Shown one piece after another: positions 8,685 through 16,195 of a stretch of DNA of 64,000 bases. Below the pieces are notes generated by a model. The model saw nothing but the letters and a program-made list of their open reading frames with translations, ran no database searches and had not been told where the DNA came from. The translations under genes were made by a program, and so were the position numbers. Position 1 is the first letter of the stretch; the number at the start of each line of letters is the position of its first letter. Source of the DNA: Deferrisoma camini S3R1 (GTDB lineage: Bacteria > Desulfobacterota > Deferrisomatia > Deferrisomatales > Deferrisomataceae); assembly GCF_000526155.1 (NCBI RefSeq), contig NZ_JAFN01000001.1:2319014-2383013 (forward strand), in the 5' to 3' direction.

Positions 8685-9236
8685 GTGAACCGAAGGGAGG
8701 CGTTGGGACGGATCGCTCTCGCGTGCGGGGGGCTGATGCTGCCCCAATGGCTGGGCGACGAGGCGTGGGCCGCGCAATCCGCCCCGCCCACAGGGGTTCT
8801 GGCGGTGGGCAACGTCCACACCGGCGAGACCTGCCGGGCGCGGTACCTGGACCCGGGCGGCGGGTGGAACCCCGCGGGGCTGGAGGCGTTGAACCGCCTG
8901 TTCCGTTGCCACTACACGGGGGAGGTGCGCCCCATCGATCCGAAGCTGTATCTCCTGCTCGACCGGCTGGGGTCCGCCCTGGGCCGGGCCGACGAATCCT
9001 ACGAGCTCATCTCCGGATACCGATCCCCCCGATACAACGAGCTTCTTCGGCGCAACGGCCATGCGGTGGCCCGACGCAGCTACCACCTGCGCGGCATGGC
9101 GGCCGACGTGCGGCTGCCGGGGGTGCCCCTGGCTCGCCTGCGCCGGGCCGCCCAGAGCCTTCGGGCCGGGGGGGTGGGGTCGTACCGGGAGTTCGTCCAC
9201 GTGGACGTGGGCCCGGTGCGCTACTGGCGGGGATGA
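8685..9236 (+). CDS. DUF882/YcbK-like murein peptidase with Tat-type signal
   Basis: This exported peptidase of 183 residues belongs to the DUF882 (YcbK, M15-like) family, which cleaves peptidoglycan cross-links. The N-terminus VNRREALGRIALACGGLMLP has the RR pair plus hydrophobic stretch of a Tat or Sec/Tat signal. The catalytic region shows ELISGYRSPRYNELLR, then SYHLRGMAADVRLPG (the first His and Asp of the zinc site), and EFVHVDVGPVRYW with the second His. This order is the same as in YcbK. GTG at 8685 sits 4 bases after GGAAAGGAGG. The gene is monocistronic with its own promoter and converges on the small membrane gene at 9246. Confidence 0.85.
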   Translation: MNRREALGRIALACGGLMLPQWLGDEAWAAQSAPPTGVLAVGNVHTGETCRARYLDPGGGWNPAGLEALNRLFRCHYTGEVRPIDPKLYLLLDRLGSALGRADESYELISGYRSPRYNELLRRNGHAVARRSYHLRGMAADVRLPGVPLARLRRAAQSLRAGGVGSYREFVHVDVGPVRYWRG

Positions 9237-9245
9237 GAGGGGCGG

Positions 9246-9491
9246 CTACCCGCCGTTCGTCGGCGGCCGTTGGCAAGGCGGACGAGATCGCAGACGCCGC
9301 CAGGCGATCGCGTAGTACAACCCGAACACGATGACCACCGGGGCCAGGAACCCCGCCAGGACCGCCGCCCCCAGCCCCCCCTTCAGCTGCCAGGCCACGA
9401 ACAGTCCCACGGCCACCAGGGCCAGCGCCGGCACCCCCACCACCACCTGGGCCCGGCCCAGACGCCGGGGGTGGGGCTCGGCCGGGCTCAA
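9246..9491 (-). CDS. Small two-helix membrane protein
   Basis: This small protein of 81 residues is not assignable to a family. After about 14 polar residues come two hydrophobic segments, roughly VVVGVPALALVAVGLFVAW and AAVLAGFLAPVVIVFGLYYA. They are separated by a short QLKGGLG loop and followed by a strongly basic tail. The start is inferred as TTG at 9491, overlapping the stop of the Hsp70-like gene as TTGA, the same four-base coupling seen throughout the window. The coupling suggests it works with the Hsp70-like protein, possibly at the membrane, but that is inference. Confidence 0.6.
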   Translation of the reverse strand: MSPAEPHPRRLGRAQVVVGVPALALVAVGLFVAWQLKGGLGAAVLAGFLAPVVIVFGLYYAIAWRRLRSRPPCQRPPTNGG

Positions 9492-10948
9492 CTCAGCTCG
9501 ATCAGGGGCCGTTCCTCCCAAATCACCTTCTCCTCCCGCAGATCCTTCACGGTCACGGTCAGGCGCTTGCGGGCGTCCACCTTGAACTCCAGCAGGAACC
9601 GGCGCTCCCCCACCCGACCCGGAGGGTGCACCGGGATCACCAGGGGCCCGTCCATGGCCGGCTCGTGGGTCTCGTCCTCCTGGGAGGCCACGAAGCTGAT
9701 CCGGCCGTCGTCGCCGTAGAGGATCTCCCGGGCCTCGGCCCGGGGTCCCCCACCGGCCGACCGGTAGATCCGCAGATGCAGCTCGTACTGGCCGTCGTAG
9801 AAGGTGTTCACGATGTAGCGGGCCGTGGGGTTTCGGGTGGGATAGCGCGTGAACCGCTCCACCACCACCGGGTAGTGGTACTCTCCGCTGATCGGGTCCC
9901 GCACCTGGAGCGAGTAGGTGTCGCGCACCATGTCGTCCACCGGGCTGTCCGACAGGAACCGCAGGGCCCCACGGCCCGTGGCCAGCTCGGGCTGGGTCCC
10001 CAGGATCCGGTCGCCGAAGTTCTCCTCCAGGGTCCGGCGCACGATGGGGATCCGGGTGCCGCCCCCGAGCAGGAGCACCTTGCGGATCGCTTCGGGTTCG
10101 ACCCCACCCAGGCGGGCTTCCTCCAGGGCCCGGTCCAAGGCCCGCTGCACCTCGGCGGCCAGGTTCTCGCGCTCCAGGATCTTGCGGAACTCCTCCTGGC
10201 CCCAGGTATGGGCGTCGGCTTCGTGGAGCACGAATCTCTTCCAGTAGAACGAGGGCAAGGGTTTGCCCATGTCGTCGGCGTGGAGCTCCCGGAGGATGCG
10301 CTGCTTCAGGTCGGCCGTGCCCACCGGCACGCTCACCGAGGCCTTGATCACGGGGGGCGAGTACGCCTCGCGCCCCATCCAGTGGAACTGGACCACCCGC
10401 ACCCGCAGGGCCGAGAACCCGAAGTCGAACACGGCCACCAGGTCGTCGGTGAACAGGTTCAGGCCGTACCCCAGGGCCAGAGCGGTGTCCTCGTCCACCA
10501 GGGTCACGGACCGTACCGGATCCAGATCCACGTCTCCCAGCCACTCCCGGAACGCCTCGCCCCCTACCGAGGGGAACAGGATGACCGCGTGGACCCCCTC
10601 GTCCAGCTCCCCCGCCAGCCGCTCCATCACCCCCCGCAGGAACGCGGCCGCCGCCTCCTTGTGGGTGATCCGCCGCTCCCCCACCTTCCTGCCCACCGGG
10701 GTGGGGTGGAGCACGTGGTCCTTGAGGTCGCGGAACGTGGCGTCGTCGCCGTACACCCCGGCCCGCAGAACCTCCTCCCCCAGGAGGAGCTGCCTGCCGA
10801 AGTGCACCAGCGAGGGCACGAACAGGGTCCCCGGCACGTCCCGCACCCGCCGGGCCACCCCCTTCAGCAGCCCCCGATACCGGGTGTCCCCCTCCCGGAA
10901 GGTGATCAGGGTGTTGTAGTTGCCCAGATCCACAGCGATGTCGGCCAC
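9488..10948 (-). CDS. Hsp70-like (DnaK superfamily) protein, divergent
   Basis: This protein of 486 residues has an actin-like ATPase fold of the Hsp70 family. It has IAVDLGNYNTLITF (phosphate-1 loop), LVDEDTALALGYGLN (connect-1), VAVFDFGFSALRVRVV in place of the canonical DxGGGTxD phosphate-2 loop, and KVLLLGGGTRIPIVRRTL (adenosine motif). About 150 residues of beta-rich sequence follow, but the alpha-helical lid of DnaK is missing. No grpE or dnaJ is nearby. The GTG start at 10948 has GAGG 8 bases upstream. It is coupled downstream to a small membrane protein and lies upstream of nothing on its strand except a repeat and the HEAT/DUF1257/AAA set. It is probably a specialised chaperone-like protein, not housekeeping DnaK. 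Confidence 0.82.
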   Translation of the reverse strand: MADIAVDLGNYNTLITFREGDTRYRGLLKGVARRVRDVPGTLFVPSLVHFGRQLLLGEEVLRAGVYGDDATFRDLKDHVLHPTPVGRKVGERRITHKEAAAAFLRGVMERLAGELDEGVHAVILFPSVGGEAFREWLGDVDLDPVRSVTLVDEDTALALGYGLNLFTDDLVAVFDFGFSALRVRVVQFHWMGREAYSPPVIKASVSVPVGTADLKQRILRELHADDMGKPLPSFYWKRFVLHEADAHTWGQEEFRKILERENLAAEVQRALDRALEEARLGGVEPEAIRKVLLLGGGTRIPIVRRTLEENFGDRILGTQPELATGRGALRFLSDSPVDDMVRDTYSLQVRDPISGEYHYPVVVERFTRYPTRNPTARYIVNTFYDGQYELHLRIYRSAGGGPRAEAREILYGDDGRISFVASQEDETHEPAMDGPLVIPVHPPGRVGERRFLLEFKVDARKRLTVTVKDLREEKVIWEERPLIELS

Positions 10949-11020
10949 GAAAAGAACCTCTGGAAGGCGGGAAAGCGATCAACCCGGCGGACAAACAGGT
11001 GCTACCGCTCCCTGCTCGGA

Positions 11021-11207
11021 GGGGCAAGGGACCTGTCGGAGAGCCGGGCGCGGCCCCTTAGCTCGCCGCGCAGCGCCTCTGACGCTCGGACCGCGAAACG
11101 GTTTGGATTCCAGCGAGTTGTCATGAAATCGGCTCTTCGGTCCTGTGCCTGCGCGGCGAATCTCAATGCCCGGCTTCGCGCCCGGCCGGAGGCAGGTCCC
11201 TTGCCCC
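11021..11207. repeat. Dispersed repeat element copy, 15-bp TIRs, 187 bp
   Basis: GGGGCAAGGGACCTG at 11021-11035 is the exact inverted repeat of CAGGTCCCTTGCCCC at 11193-11207. Inside the left end comes the conserved GAGAGCCGGGCGCGGC; inside the right end comes CCCGGCTTCGCGCCCGGCCGG. This copy has the CAAGGGACCTG version of the terminal repeat rather than CATGGGGCCTG. It fills the gap of 374 bases between the Hsp70-like and HEAT genes. The remaining flanks (10949-11020 and 11208-11322) show no gene. Confidence 0.85.
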
Positions 11208-11322
11208 ACCCTTGCCCCACCCTCCGAGGAGGCGCGTCTATTTTGTCGCCGGGTCAATAGAAAGCCCGGAAGCTAGAAGGCTGGGGGGCCGGAAGCCAAA
11301 GGCCGGCCGCGGACCGCCACCC

Positions 11323-13077
11323 TCACAGCGCCTCGATCAGCACCATATCGCCCCGCACCTGTCCCTCCACCAGGAGCACCATGTCCCGGCACTCGGCCTT
11401 GAGCGCGGTCCGGGCCCGGTCGAGCATGTGGCGCACCGGCCCCACCACGGCCCCTTCGGCCGGCAGTTCGGCCGCGATCCGATCCAACTCGGGCAGGTCC
11501 CGGTCCGTCCGGCCCTGGATCCACCGCCCCAGGGCGGTGGGCAGGCCGTGGAACAGGGCCCGGCCGAGCCCGCCCCGGTGCACCCCCTCCCAGCACAGGA
11601 ACAGCTCCAGGAGCGGGTCTCCCCGGTCCTCGAGCTGGACCATCAGCGCCCACAGCCGGTGAAGGGCCTCCCGCCGGCCGGGCTTTGCCGCGGCCAGGGC
11701 CGACAGGTACCGGCCCAGGGACCTCTCCGCCGGACCGGAGAACCGCGACTCCGGGTCCTCGGCCGGGGGATAGGCTCCCGCGGCGAACCTCTGCCCGAGC
11801 TGCCGCTCCAGATCCTCGAGGTCCACCAGCCCCTCGTCCAGGAACGAGGCCAGGTTCACGACCGGGTTCGCCTCGGCCGCGGTGACCTCCAAGAGCCGTT
11901 CCGGATCGGCCCCCGCCGGCAGGTCATCGGCCTCCACCAGACCGGGCCGCCCCAGGGCGGCCACGGCCTCCGCCAGGAACGCGGTGGTGGGGATCTGCAT
12001 CAGGCACCGGGCGGCCAGGTACGCCGGAAGGAGCTCCCCCCGGCGCCACACGGCCTCCAGGTCCGGGGCGTATCGGGGGTCCTCCCGGAAGGCCGTCACG
12101 AGCAGGAGCTCCCGCAGGGGGCGGCCCGACTCCCGGGGCAGCCGCAACACGAGCCGCTCCAGGGCCGCCGGGGCCGTGGCCCGGCGCAGCCCCCGGTACA
12201 CCGGCACCGGGTCTGCGGGCTCGGATCGGCGCCGCCGGAACAGTCGTCCCCAGAACCCCTTGGGCTCCCGGGGGTCCAGGGTCCGGGCCACGAACTCCTG
12301 GGCCTCGGGGTGCGGAACCGCGCCGAGGGCCTCTAACATCCAAGGCTCGGGCTCCTCCCCTGCCGCCTCCAGAAGCGGACCCACCCCTGCGGGGGCCCCG
12401 AGCGCGGCGTAGGCCTCGAACGCAGACCGCGCCTTCTCCCGATCCGGGACCGCGAGCCAGGGGATCAGATCCTCGGCCAGCCCGGGGTCGCCCAACCGAC
12501 CGATCCCCAGGGCCGCCCAGGCCCCCACCGGGGAGTCCTCGGCCAGACGCTCCCGGAAGCGGTCCCGGGCGCCCGCCGCCCCCATCCGGGCCAGAGCGTG
12601 GAACGCGGCCGGATCGTCGGCCAAGGGAAGGAGCGCTGCCTCGGCCTCCGGCCCCCCGTACCCGGACAGGGCCTCGCAGGCGGCCGCCCTGAGGAACGGG
12701 TGCTCCAGGGCGGCGAGCACCAGCGGGAGCGCCTTGGGGCCCCGGATCCGGCCCAGGGCCCGGAGCGCCTGGCCGGCCGCGTCCAGGGCGGAGCGTTCCC
12801 GGCACAACCGGGCCAGGTATCCCTCGGCCAAGGGGTGGCCCAGGCTGCCCAGGCCCAGCATGACCCCCCGCTTCTGCGGCGAGTCCGGCCGGGCCACCCA
12901 CTCGTGGAGCACCTCGTCCACCTCGGGCCCCAGGCACAGACCACCCACCAGCACCGCCAGCCGGTACGGCCGCGGGGCCGAGCCCACCGGGGGGAGGTGA
13001 CGGGGGAACGCCCCCGGCCCCCGGTCGAGGATCTCCTCGAGGAGGTCCCCCAGGGGGCGGTGGACCTGGGCATCCAT
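11323..13077 (-). CDS. HEAT-repeat protein
   Basis: This is an alpha-solenoid protein of 584 residues. From about residue 60 to 260 it shows regular repeats of about 30 residues such as LGSLGHPLAEGYLARLC, ALRALGRIRGPKALPLVLAAL and ALGIGRLGDPGLAEDLIPWL. A linker rich in Arg (FWGRLFRRRRSEP) separates these from a second helical half with REDPRYAPDLEAVW and a final MVLLVEGQVRGDMVLIEAL. No enzymatic motif is visible, so a scaffold role is likely. It lies 6 bases after the DUF2997 gene and is the distal member of the AAA-DUF1257-DUF2997-HEAT minus-strand unit. The ATG at 13077 has only a weak ribosome site. Confidence 0.8.
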   Translation of the reverse strand: MDAQVHRPLGDLLEEILDRGPGAFPRHLPPVGSAPRPYRLAVLVGGLCLGPEVDEVLHEWVARPDSPQKRGVMLGLGSLGHPLAEGYLARLCRERSALDAAGQALRALGRIRGPKALPLVLAALEHPFLRAAACEALSGYGGPEAEAALLPLADDPAAFHALARMGAAGARDRFRERLAEDSPVGAWAALGIGRLGDPGLAEDLIPWLAVPDREKARSAFEAYAALGAPAGVGPLLEAAGEEPEPWMLEALGAVPHPEAQEFVARTLDPREPKGFWGRLFRRRRSEPADPVPVYRGLRRATAPAALERLVLRLPRESGRPLRELLLVTAFREDPRYAPDLEAVWRRGELLPAYLAARCLMQIPTTAFLAEAVAALGRPGLVEADDLPAGADPERLLEVTAAEANPVVNLASFLDEGLVDLEDLERQLGQRFAAGAYPPAEDPESRFSGPAERSLGRYLSALAAAKPGRREALHRLWALMVQLEDRGDPLLELFLCWEGVHRGGLGRALFHGLPTALGRWIQGRTDRDLPELDRIAAELPAEGAVVGPVRHMLDRARTALKAECRDMVLLVEGQVRGDMVLIEAL

Positions 13078-13083
13078 GGGCGG

Positions 13084-13281
13084 CTACGCCTTCTCCCGGA
13101 CCCGGGCCTTTTCCTCGTCGGTCAGCTGCTCGTAGTACTCCGACGTGAACTCCCGCTCCACCTGCCCACCGAGGAGGGCCTCGATCTTCTCGGTGATCTC
13201 CAGACACCGCCCCCCCTTGGCCCCGAACACGGTGACCTTCACGTTGCCCTCTTCGTCGATGGTCACCTTCACCTCTTCCAC
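13084..13281 (-). CDS. DUF2997 family small protein
   Basis: This protein of about 65 residues reads EEVKVTIDEEGNVKVTVFGAKGGRCLEITEKIEALLG and then a charged tail of about 25 residues. This matches DUF2997 proteins, which are found next to DUF1257 (Ycf35-like) genes. Start choice: GTG at 13281 lies 8 bases after GAGGAGG. A GTG at 13287 would overlap the previous stop as GTGA but sits only 2 bases from the ribosome site. The single conserved Cys in GGRCLEIT is typical of the family. The molecular function is unknown. Confidence 0.8.
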   Translation of the reverse strand: MEEVKVTIDEEGNVKVTVFGAKGGRCLEITEKIEALLGGQVEREFTSEYYEQLTDEEKARVREKA

Positions 13282-13283
13282 GG

Positions 13284-13658
13284 TCACATCCTCCTCAGGG
13301 TCAGGCTGACGGTCTCGCCCTGGCGGTCCTCGTTGACCACCTGGAACTCCTGCTCCGCCAACTGGTCCTTGACCACGTGGTACGCGTACCGGCGGGTGAC
13401 CTCCTTGACGAACGCCTCCTGGGAGAACGAGCGAACCATGTCCCAGTCGGCCACAACCTCGTAGGTGTCGCCGTTCTTGATGAACCCGATGTCGTACCCC
13501 TCGGGCGTGCGCACCTTGAGATCCACGGTCATCTTGCGGCCCAGGTAGCCCCGGATCTTGCTGCGGCCCTCCACCACGTCGAGCTCCATGTCGGCCAGGG
13601 CCCGCTTCAGAAACAGCAGGTCCACGATCCGGGTCTTCAGTCGGGAGAAGTGGGACAT
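13284..13658 (-). CDS. DUF1257 (Ycf35-like) protein
   Basis: This protein of 124 residues starts MSHFSRLKTRIVDLLFLKRALADM and has GYLGRKMTVDLKV, YDIGFIKNGDTYEVVADWDMV and RRYAYHVVKDQLAEQEFQV. These are the recognisable segments of DUF1257, known as Ycf35 in algal plastids and cyanobacteria. Its biochemical role is unknown. It lies between the Ycf46-like AAA ATPase (45-base gap) and the DUF2997 gene, the same trio that occurs together in cyanobacteria and some anaerobes. The order implies a shared complex. Confidence 0.88.
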   Translation of the reverse strand: MSHFSRLKTRIVDLLFLKRALADMELDVVEGRSKIRGYLGRKMTVDLKVRTPEGYDIGFIKNGDTYEVVADWDMVRSFSQEAFVKEVTRRYAYHVVKDQLAEQEFQVVNEDRQGETVSLTLRRM

Positions 13659-13703
13659 GGGAAACCTCGGCTGTCGGCCGTCGGGGGGCTCGCCCCCGCC
13701 GCG

Positions 13704-15191
13704 TCAGTGCACCTCTTTGTTCGCCTTCCGGGTCCGGTCGGCGGCCCACTCGCGCAGGCGCTCGATCCGCTCGCTCATCAGCTTCGAGATGGGCACCACC
13801 TCCCGGATGCCCTGCAGGATGTCCTCGGTGGTGAAATCCCGCTCCCCGTCGTCGAAGGCGTTGTACATGGCGTTGATGATGGCCTGCTCGATCTCGGCCC
13901 CGCTGAACCCCTCGGTCTCCCCCGCCAGCAGGGCCACGTCGTAGTTGCGGATGACCGGCCGCACCTTCGACAGATGGACCCGGAAGATCTCCATGCGCTC
14001 CTCGTAGTGGGGAAGATCCACGAAGAAGATCTCGTCGAACCGCCCCTTGCGCATCAGCTCCGGCGGCAGGTTCGTGATGTCGTTGCCGGTGGCGATGACG
14101 AACACCGGCTTCTCCTTCTCCTGCATCCATGTCAGGAACGTGCCGAACACGCGGGCCGAGGTGCCCGAGTCCCCGGCGCCCGTGACCGACGAGAACGCCT
14201 TCTCGATCTCGTCGATCCATAGGATGCAGGGGCTGATCGTCTCGGCCAGCAGCAGGGCCTTGCGCATCCGCTCCTCCGACTCCCCCACCAGGCTGCCGAA
14301 CACCTTGCCCATGTCGAGCCGGAGCAGCGGCAGGCGCCACAGGGCCGATGTGGCCTTGGCGGTGAGGCTCTTGCCGGTTCCCTGGATGCCGATGATCAGG
14401 ATCCCCTTGGGGTTGGGCAGTCCGTACTCCTTGGCCCGGCTGCTGAAGGCCTTGTCCCGCTTCTTGAGCCAGTCCTTGAGGTTGTCGAGCCCCCCGATGT
14501 CCGAGATCCTCTCCCGGGCCGGGAAAAACTCCAGCACCTCCTCCTTGCGGATGACCTTCTGCTTTTCCGACAGCACCAGCTGGATCGCGGACTGATCGAG
14601 CACTTTGTGCTTCAGGATCGACTTGACGAACACGCCCCGGGCCTGGTTCTCGGTAAGCCCCAGGGCGGACTTCACGAGCTTCTCCTCCGCGTCCTTGCTC
14701 AGGTCCACCTTCACGTCCCGCGAGTCGCAGATCTCGTGGAGGATCTCCCGGAGCGCCTCGTAGTCCGGCAGGGGGAGGAACACCTGGGGCACGTCGTCGC
14801 GGATCTCGGGGGGGAGTCTGAAGAAGGGGGACAGGAGGATCACGGTCTTCCGGGACGAGCGCAGGGAGTGGAGAAGGTTCCGGAGCATCCGGACGATGAC
14901 CGGTTGCTCGAAGAACGGGTGGAAGTCCTCCAACACGAAGATCGCGTCGCCCCGGTACCCTTCGATGCGCTGCAGCGCCGTGAGGGGGTCCATCCGCCCC
15001 TCCTCCAGGGGGTTCGAACCCCCTTCCCGCCGGAACCCCATGACCGTGTTCCAGAAGAACAGCTCCCGCCCGTTCAGGCGCTGCGCGACCCCTTTCACCA
15101 GATCGTGGGCGCGCTCCTCCTCACCGGTCACCAGCGAGATCACCGGCTGCCGGGAACGGATCAGGATGTCGAGCTCCTCGCGGATGTCCAT
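13704..15191 (-). CDS. Ycf46-like AAA+ ATPase
   Basis: This protein of 495 residues has a degenerate N-terminal NTPase-like domain ([30 protein letters not shown]). A complete AAA module follows: Walker A GIQGTGKS at 268-275, Walker [13 protein letters not shown] at 322-333, sensor 1 FVIATGNDI, and arginine fingers in [16 protein letters not shown]. The C-terminal lid is [18 protein letters not shown]. This two-part layout is that of Ycf46, a plastid/cyanobacterial ATPase of poorly understood function. The ATG at 15191 follows GGGAGG by about 10 bases. It heads the unit AAA-DUF1257-DUF2997-HEAT. I infer a protein-remodelling machine. Confidence 0.87.
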   Translation of the reverse strand: MDIREELDILIRSRQPVISLVTGEEERAHDLVKGVAQRLNGRELFFWNTVMGFRREGGSNPLEEGRMDPLTALQRIEGYRGDAIFVLEDFHPFFEQPVIVRMLRNLLHSLRSSRKTVILLSPFFRLPPEIRDDVPQVFLPLPDYEALREILHEICDSRDVKVDLSKDAEEKLVKSALGLTENQARGVFVKSILKHKVLDQSAIQLVLSEKQKVIRKEEVLEFFPARERISDIGGLDNLKDWLKKRDKAFSSRAKEYGLPNPKGILIIGIQGTGKSLTAKATSALWRLPLLRLDMGKVFGSLVGESEERMRKALLLAETISPCILWIDEIEKAFSSVTGAGDSGTSARVFGTFLTWMQEKEKPVFVIATGNDITNLPPELMRKGRFDEIFFVDLPHYEERMEIFRVHLSKVRPVIRNYDVALLAGETEGFSGAEIEQAIINAMYNAFDDGERDFTTEDILQGIREVVPISKLMSERIERLREWAADRTRKANKEVH

Positions 15192-15300
15192 GGCTCTGCC
15201 ACACCTCCCTCGGCCCAACCGAACCTCCGGTCGAACCTGCGTTTTCGGCTACTCTAGGGCAGCGGTGGTCGACGGGTCAACGCCGGGCCCCGGCGGGCTC

Positions 15301-15470
15301 GGGGCCTTCGGCCCGCCAGGCGGCGAGTGTCCCGTTTTGCAAGAAAGGATTCCGACGGATTGCGGCGGTGGAGCTGAGGGCTCCGGCGCAGGGCGACGGC
15401 CGAGCACGCCGGGGAGCCCAGGATCCTTGCGGGTTACCCTTCTTCGCTGCCCGGCCCCGCAGGGGGCTTC
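15301..15470. repeat. Partial dispersed repeat, modules around a deleted core
   Basis: GGGGCCTTCGGCCCGCC at about 15300-15316 matches the hairpin module, and GTTACCCTTCTTCGCTGCCC at 15431-15450 matches the right-hand end of the long copies. The inverted terminal repeats and core are missing. The right end overlaps the last codons of the PilZ gene, so the PilZ C-terminus GPGSEEG and its TAA stop are encoded by repeat sequence. Confidence 0.55.
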
Positions 15471-15865
15471 CTCAGCCGCTCCTTCTCCCGCTCCAGGTAG
15501 ACCCGCATGGCCTTCCAGTGGTCGTCCCAGATGTCCACGAACTCGATCCCCACCTCCACCCGCCCCCCCTCCACCGGCCGGGTGCGCACCACCCGCCCGA
15601 TGGCGGTCAGGGGTCGGGTCACCGAGTCCTCCCCATACTTCAAAAACTCCGAGGTGTGGCGGTGCCAACCGGCCAGCCTCAGGGCCACCTGCACGGGCCG
15701 GCCCGGCTCCAGGGGCTGGTCCAGGACCAGCCTCACCCCCCCCTCGCTGACGTCGCGCATCTCGGCCTCGAGCTCGGGCGCCCGCCCCAAGGGGTAGGTG
15801 ATCTCCTGGCAGGTGATCCGCGCCCGCTTGGGAATGCGTTCGTGCCTGCGTCGTTCCCGGTCCAT
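15434..15865 (-). CDS. PilZ domain protein (c-di-GMP binding)
   Basis: This single PilZ domain of 143 residues shows both c-di-GMP contact motifs: RRHERIPKRAR near the N-terminus (RxxxR) and MRDVSEGGVRLVL (D/NxSxxG). The sequence VALRLAGWHRH, TAIGRVVRTRPVEGGRVEVGIEFVDI continues the beta-barrel. A basic helix ends the protein. It has no enzymatic or membrane segment, so it is probably a c-di-GMP receptor acting on a partner. ATG at 15865 follows GGGAGGA by 5 bases. The gene lies between two partial copies of the dispersed repeat, one overlapping its 3' end and one beginning 14 bases before its start. Confidence 0.88.
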   Translation of the reverse strand: MDRERRRHERIPKRARITCQEITYPLGRAPELEAEMRDVSEGGVRLVLDQPLEPGRPVQVALRLAGWHRHTSEFLKYGEDSVTRPLTAIGRVVRTRPVEGGRVEVGIEFVDIWDDHWKAMRVYLEREKERLRKPPAGPGSEEG

Positions 15866-15879
15866 GGTGAGTCCTCCCG

Positions 15880-16040
15880 GTAACTTCGGTCGTCGGTCGT
15901 CGGTCGTCGGTCCTCGGTCAACGGTCAACGGTCTGGGGCCTTCGGCCCGCTAGGCGGCCAGGCGGCTCTCGAACCGCGCCAAAGCTCGGGGGGCATGGGG
16001 TCTGCTGGAGAGCCGCGTGCGGCCCCTTGGCTCGCCGCCC
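15880..16040. repeat. Dispersed repeat, left half with seven heptads
   Basis: Starts with GTAACTTC at 15880. Seven 7-bp units follow at 15888-15936: GGTCGTC three times, GGTCCTC, GGTCAAC twice, GGTCTGG. Next come the hairpin GGGGCCTTCGGCCC and a short octad run (GCTAGGCG, GCCAGGCG). The terminal repeat GGGGCATGGGGTCTGCT and CTTGGCTCGCCGC follow. The right half is absent. It occupies most of the 330-base gap between the PilZ gene and 16196; nothing else is recognisable there. Confidence 0.8.
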
Positions 16041-16195
16041 GGCCCACCGGCCCTGACAGGGGGTTCGTGCGCCGCACTGTACCGAAAGGCCCGCGGGGAA
16101 CGCCAGGTGCCCCCCGGCCGGGCTTGGAGTTGCCGCCGACGGCGTATTAGACTCCAGGCACCGAAGGCTTCGCCAACCCCCACGAAAGGACGCGC

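Noticed and set aside
9488-10948. Housekeeping DnaK
   Set aside because: It lacks the lid, has a divergent phosphate-2 loop and no grpE or dnaJ neighbours.
15888-15936. Heptad arrays considered as a CRISPR-like array
   Set aside because: Units are 7 bp with no spacers and no cas genes are nearby.
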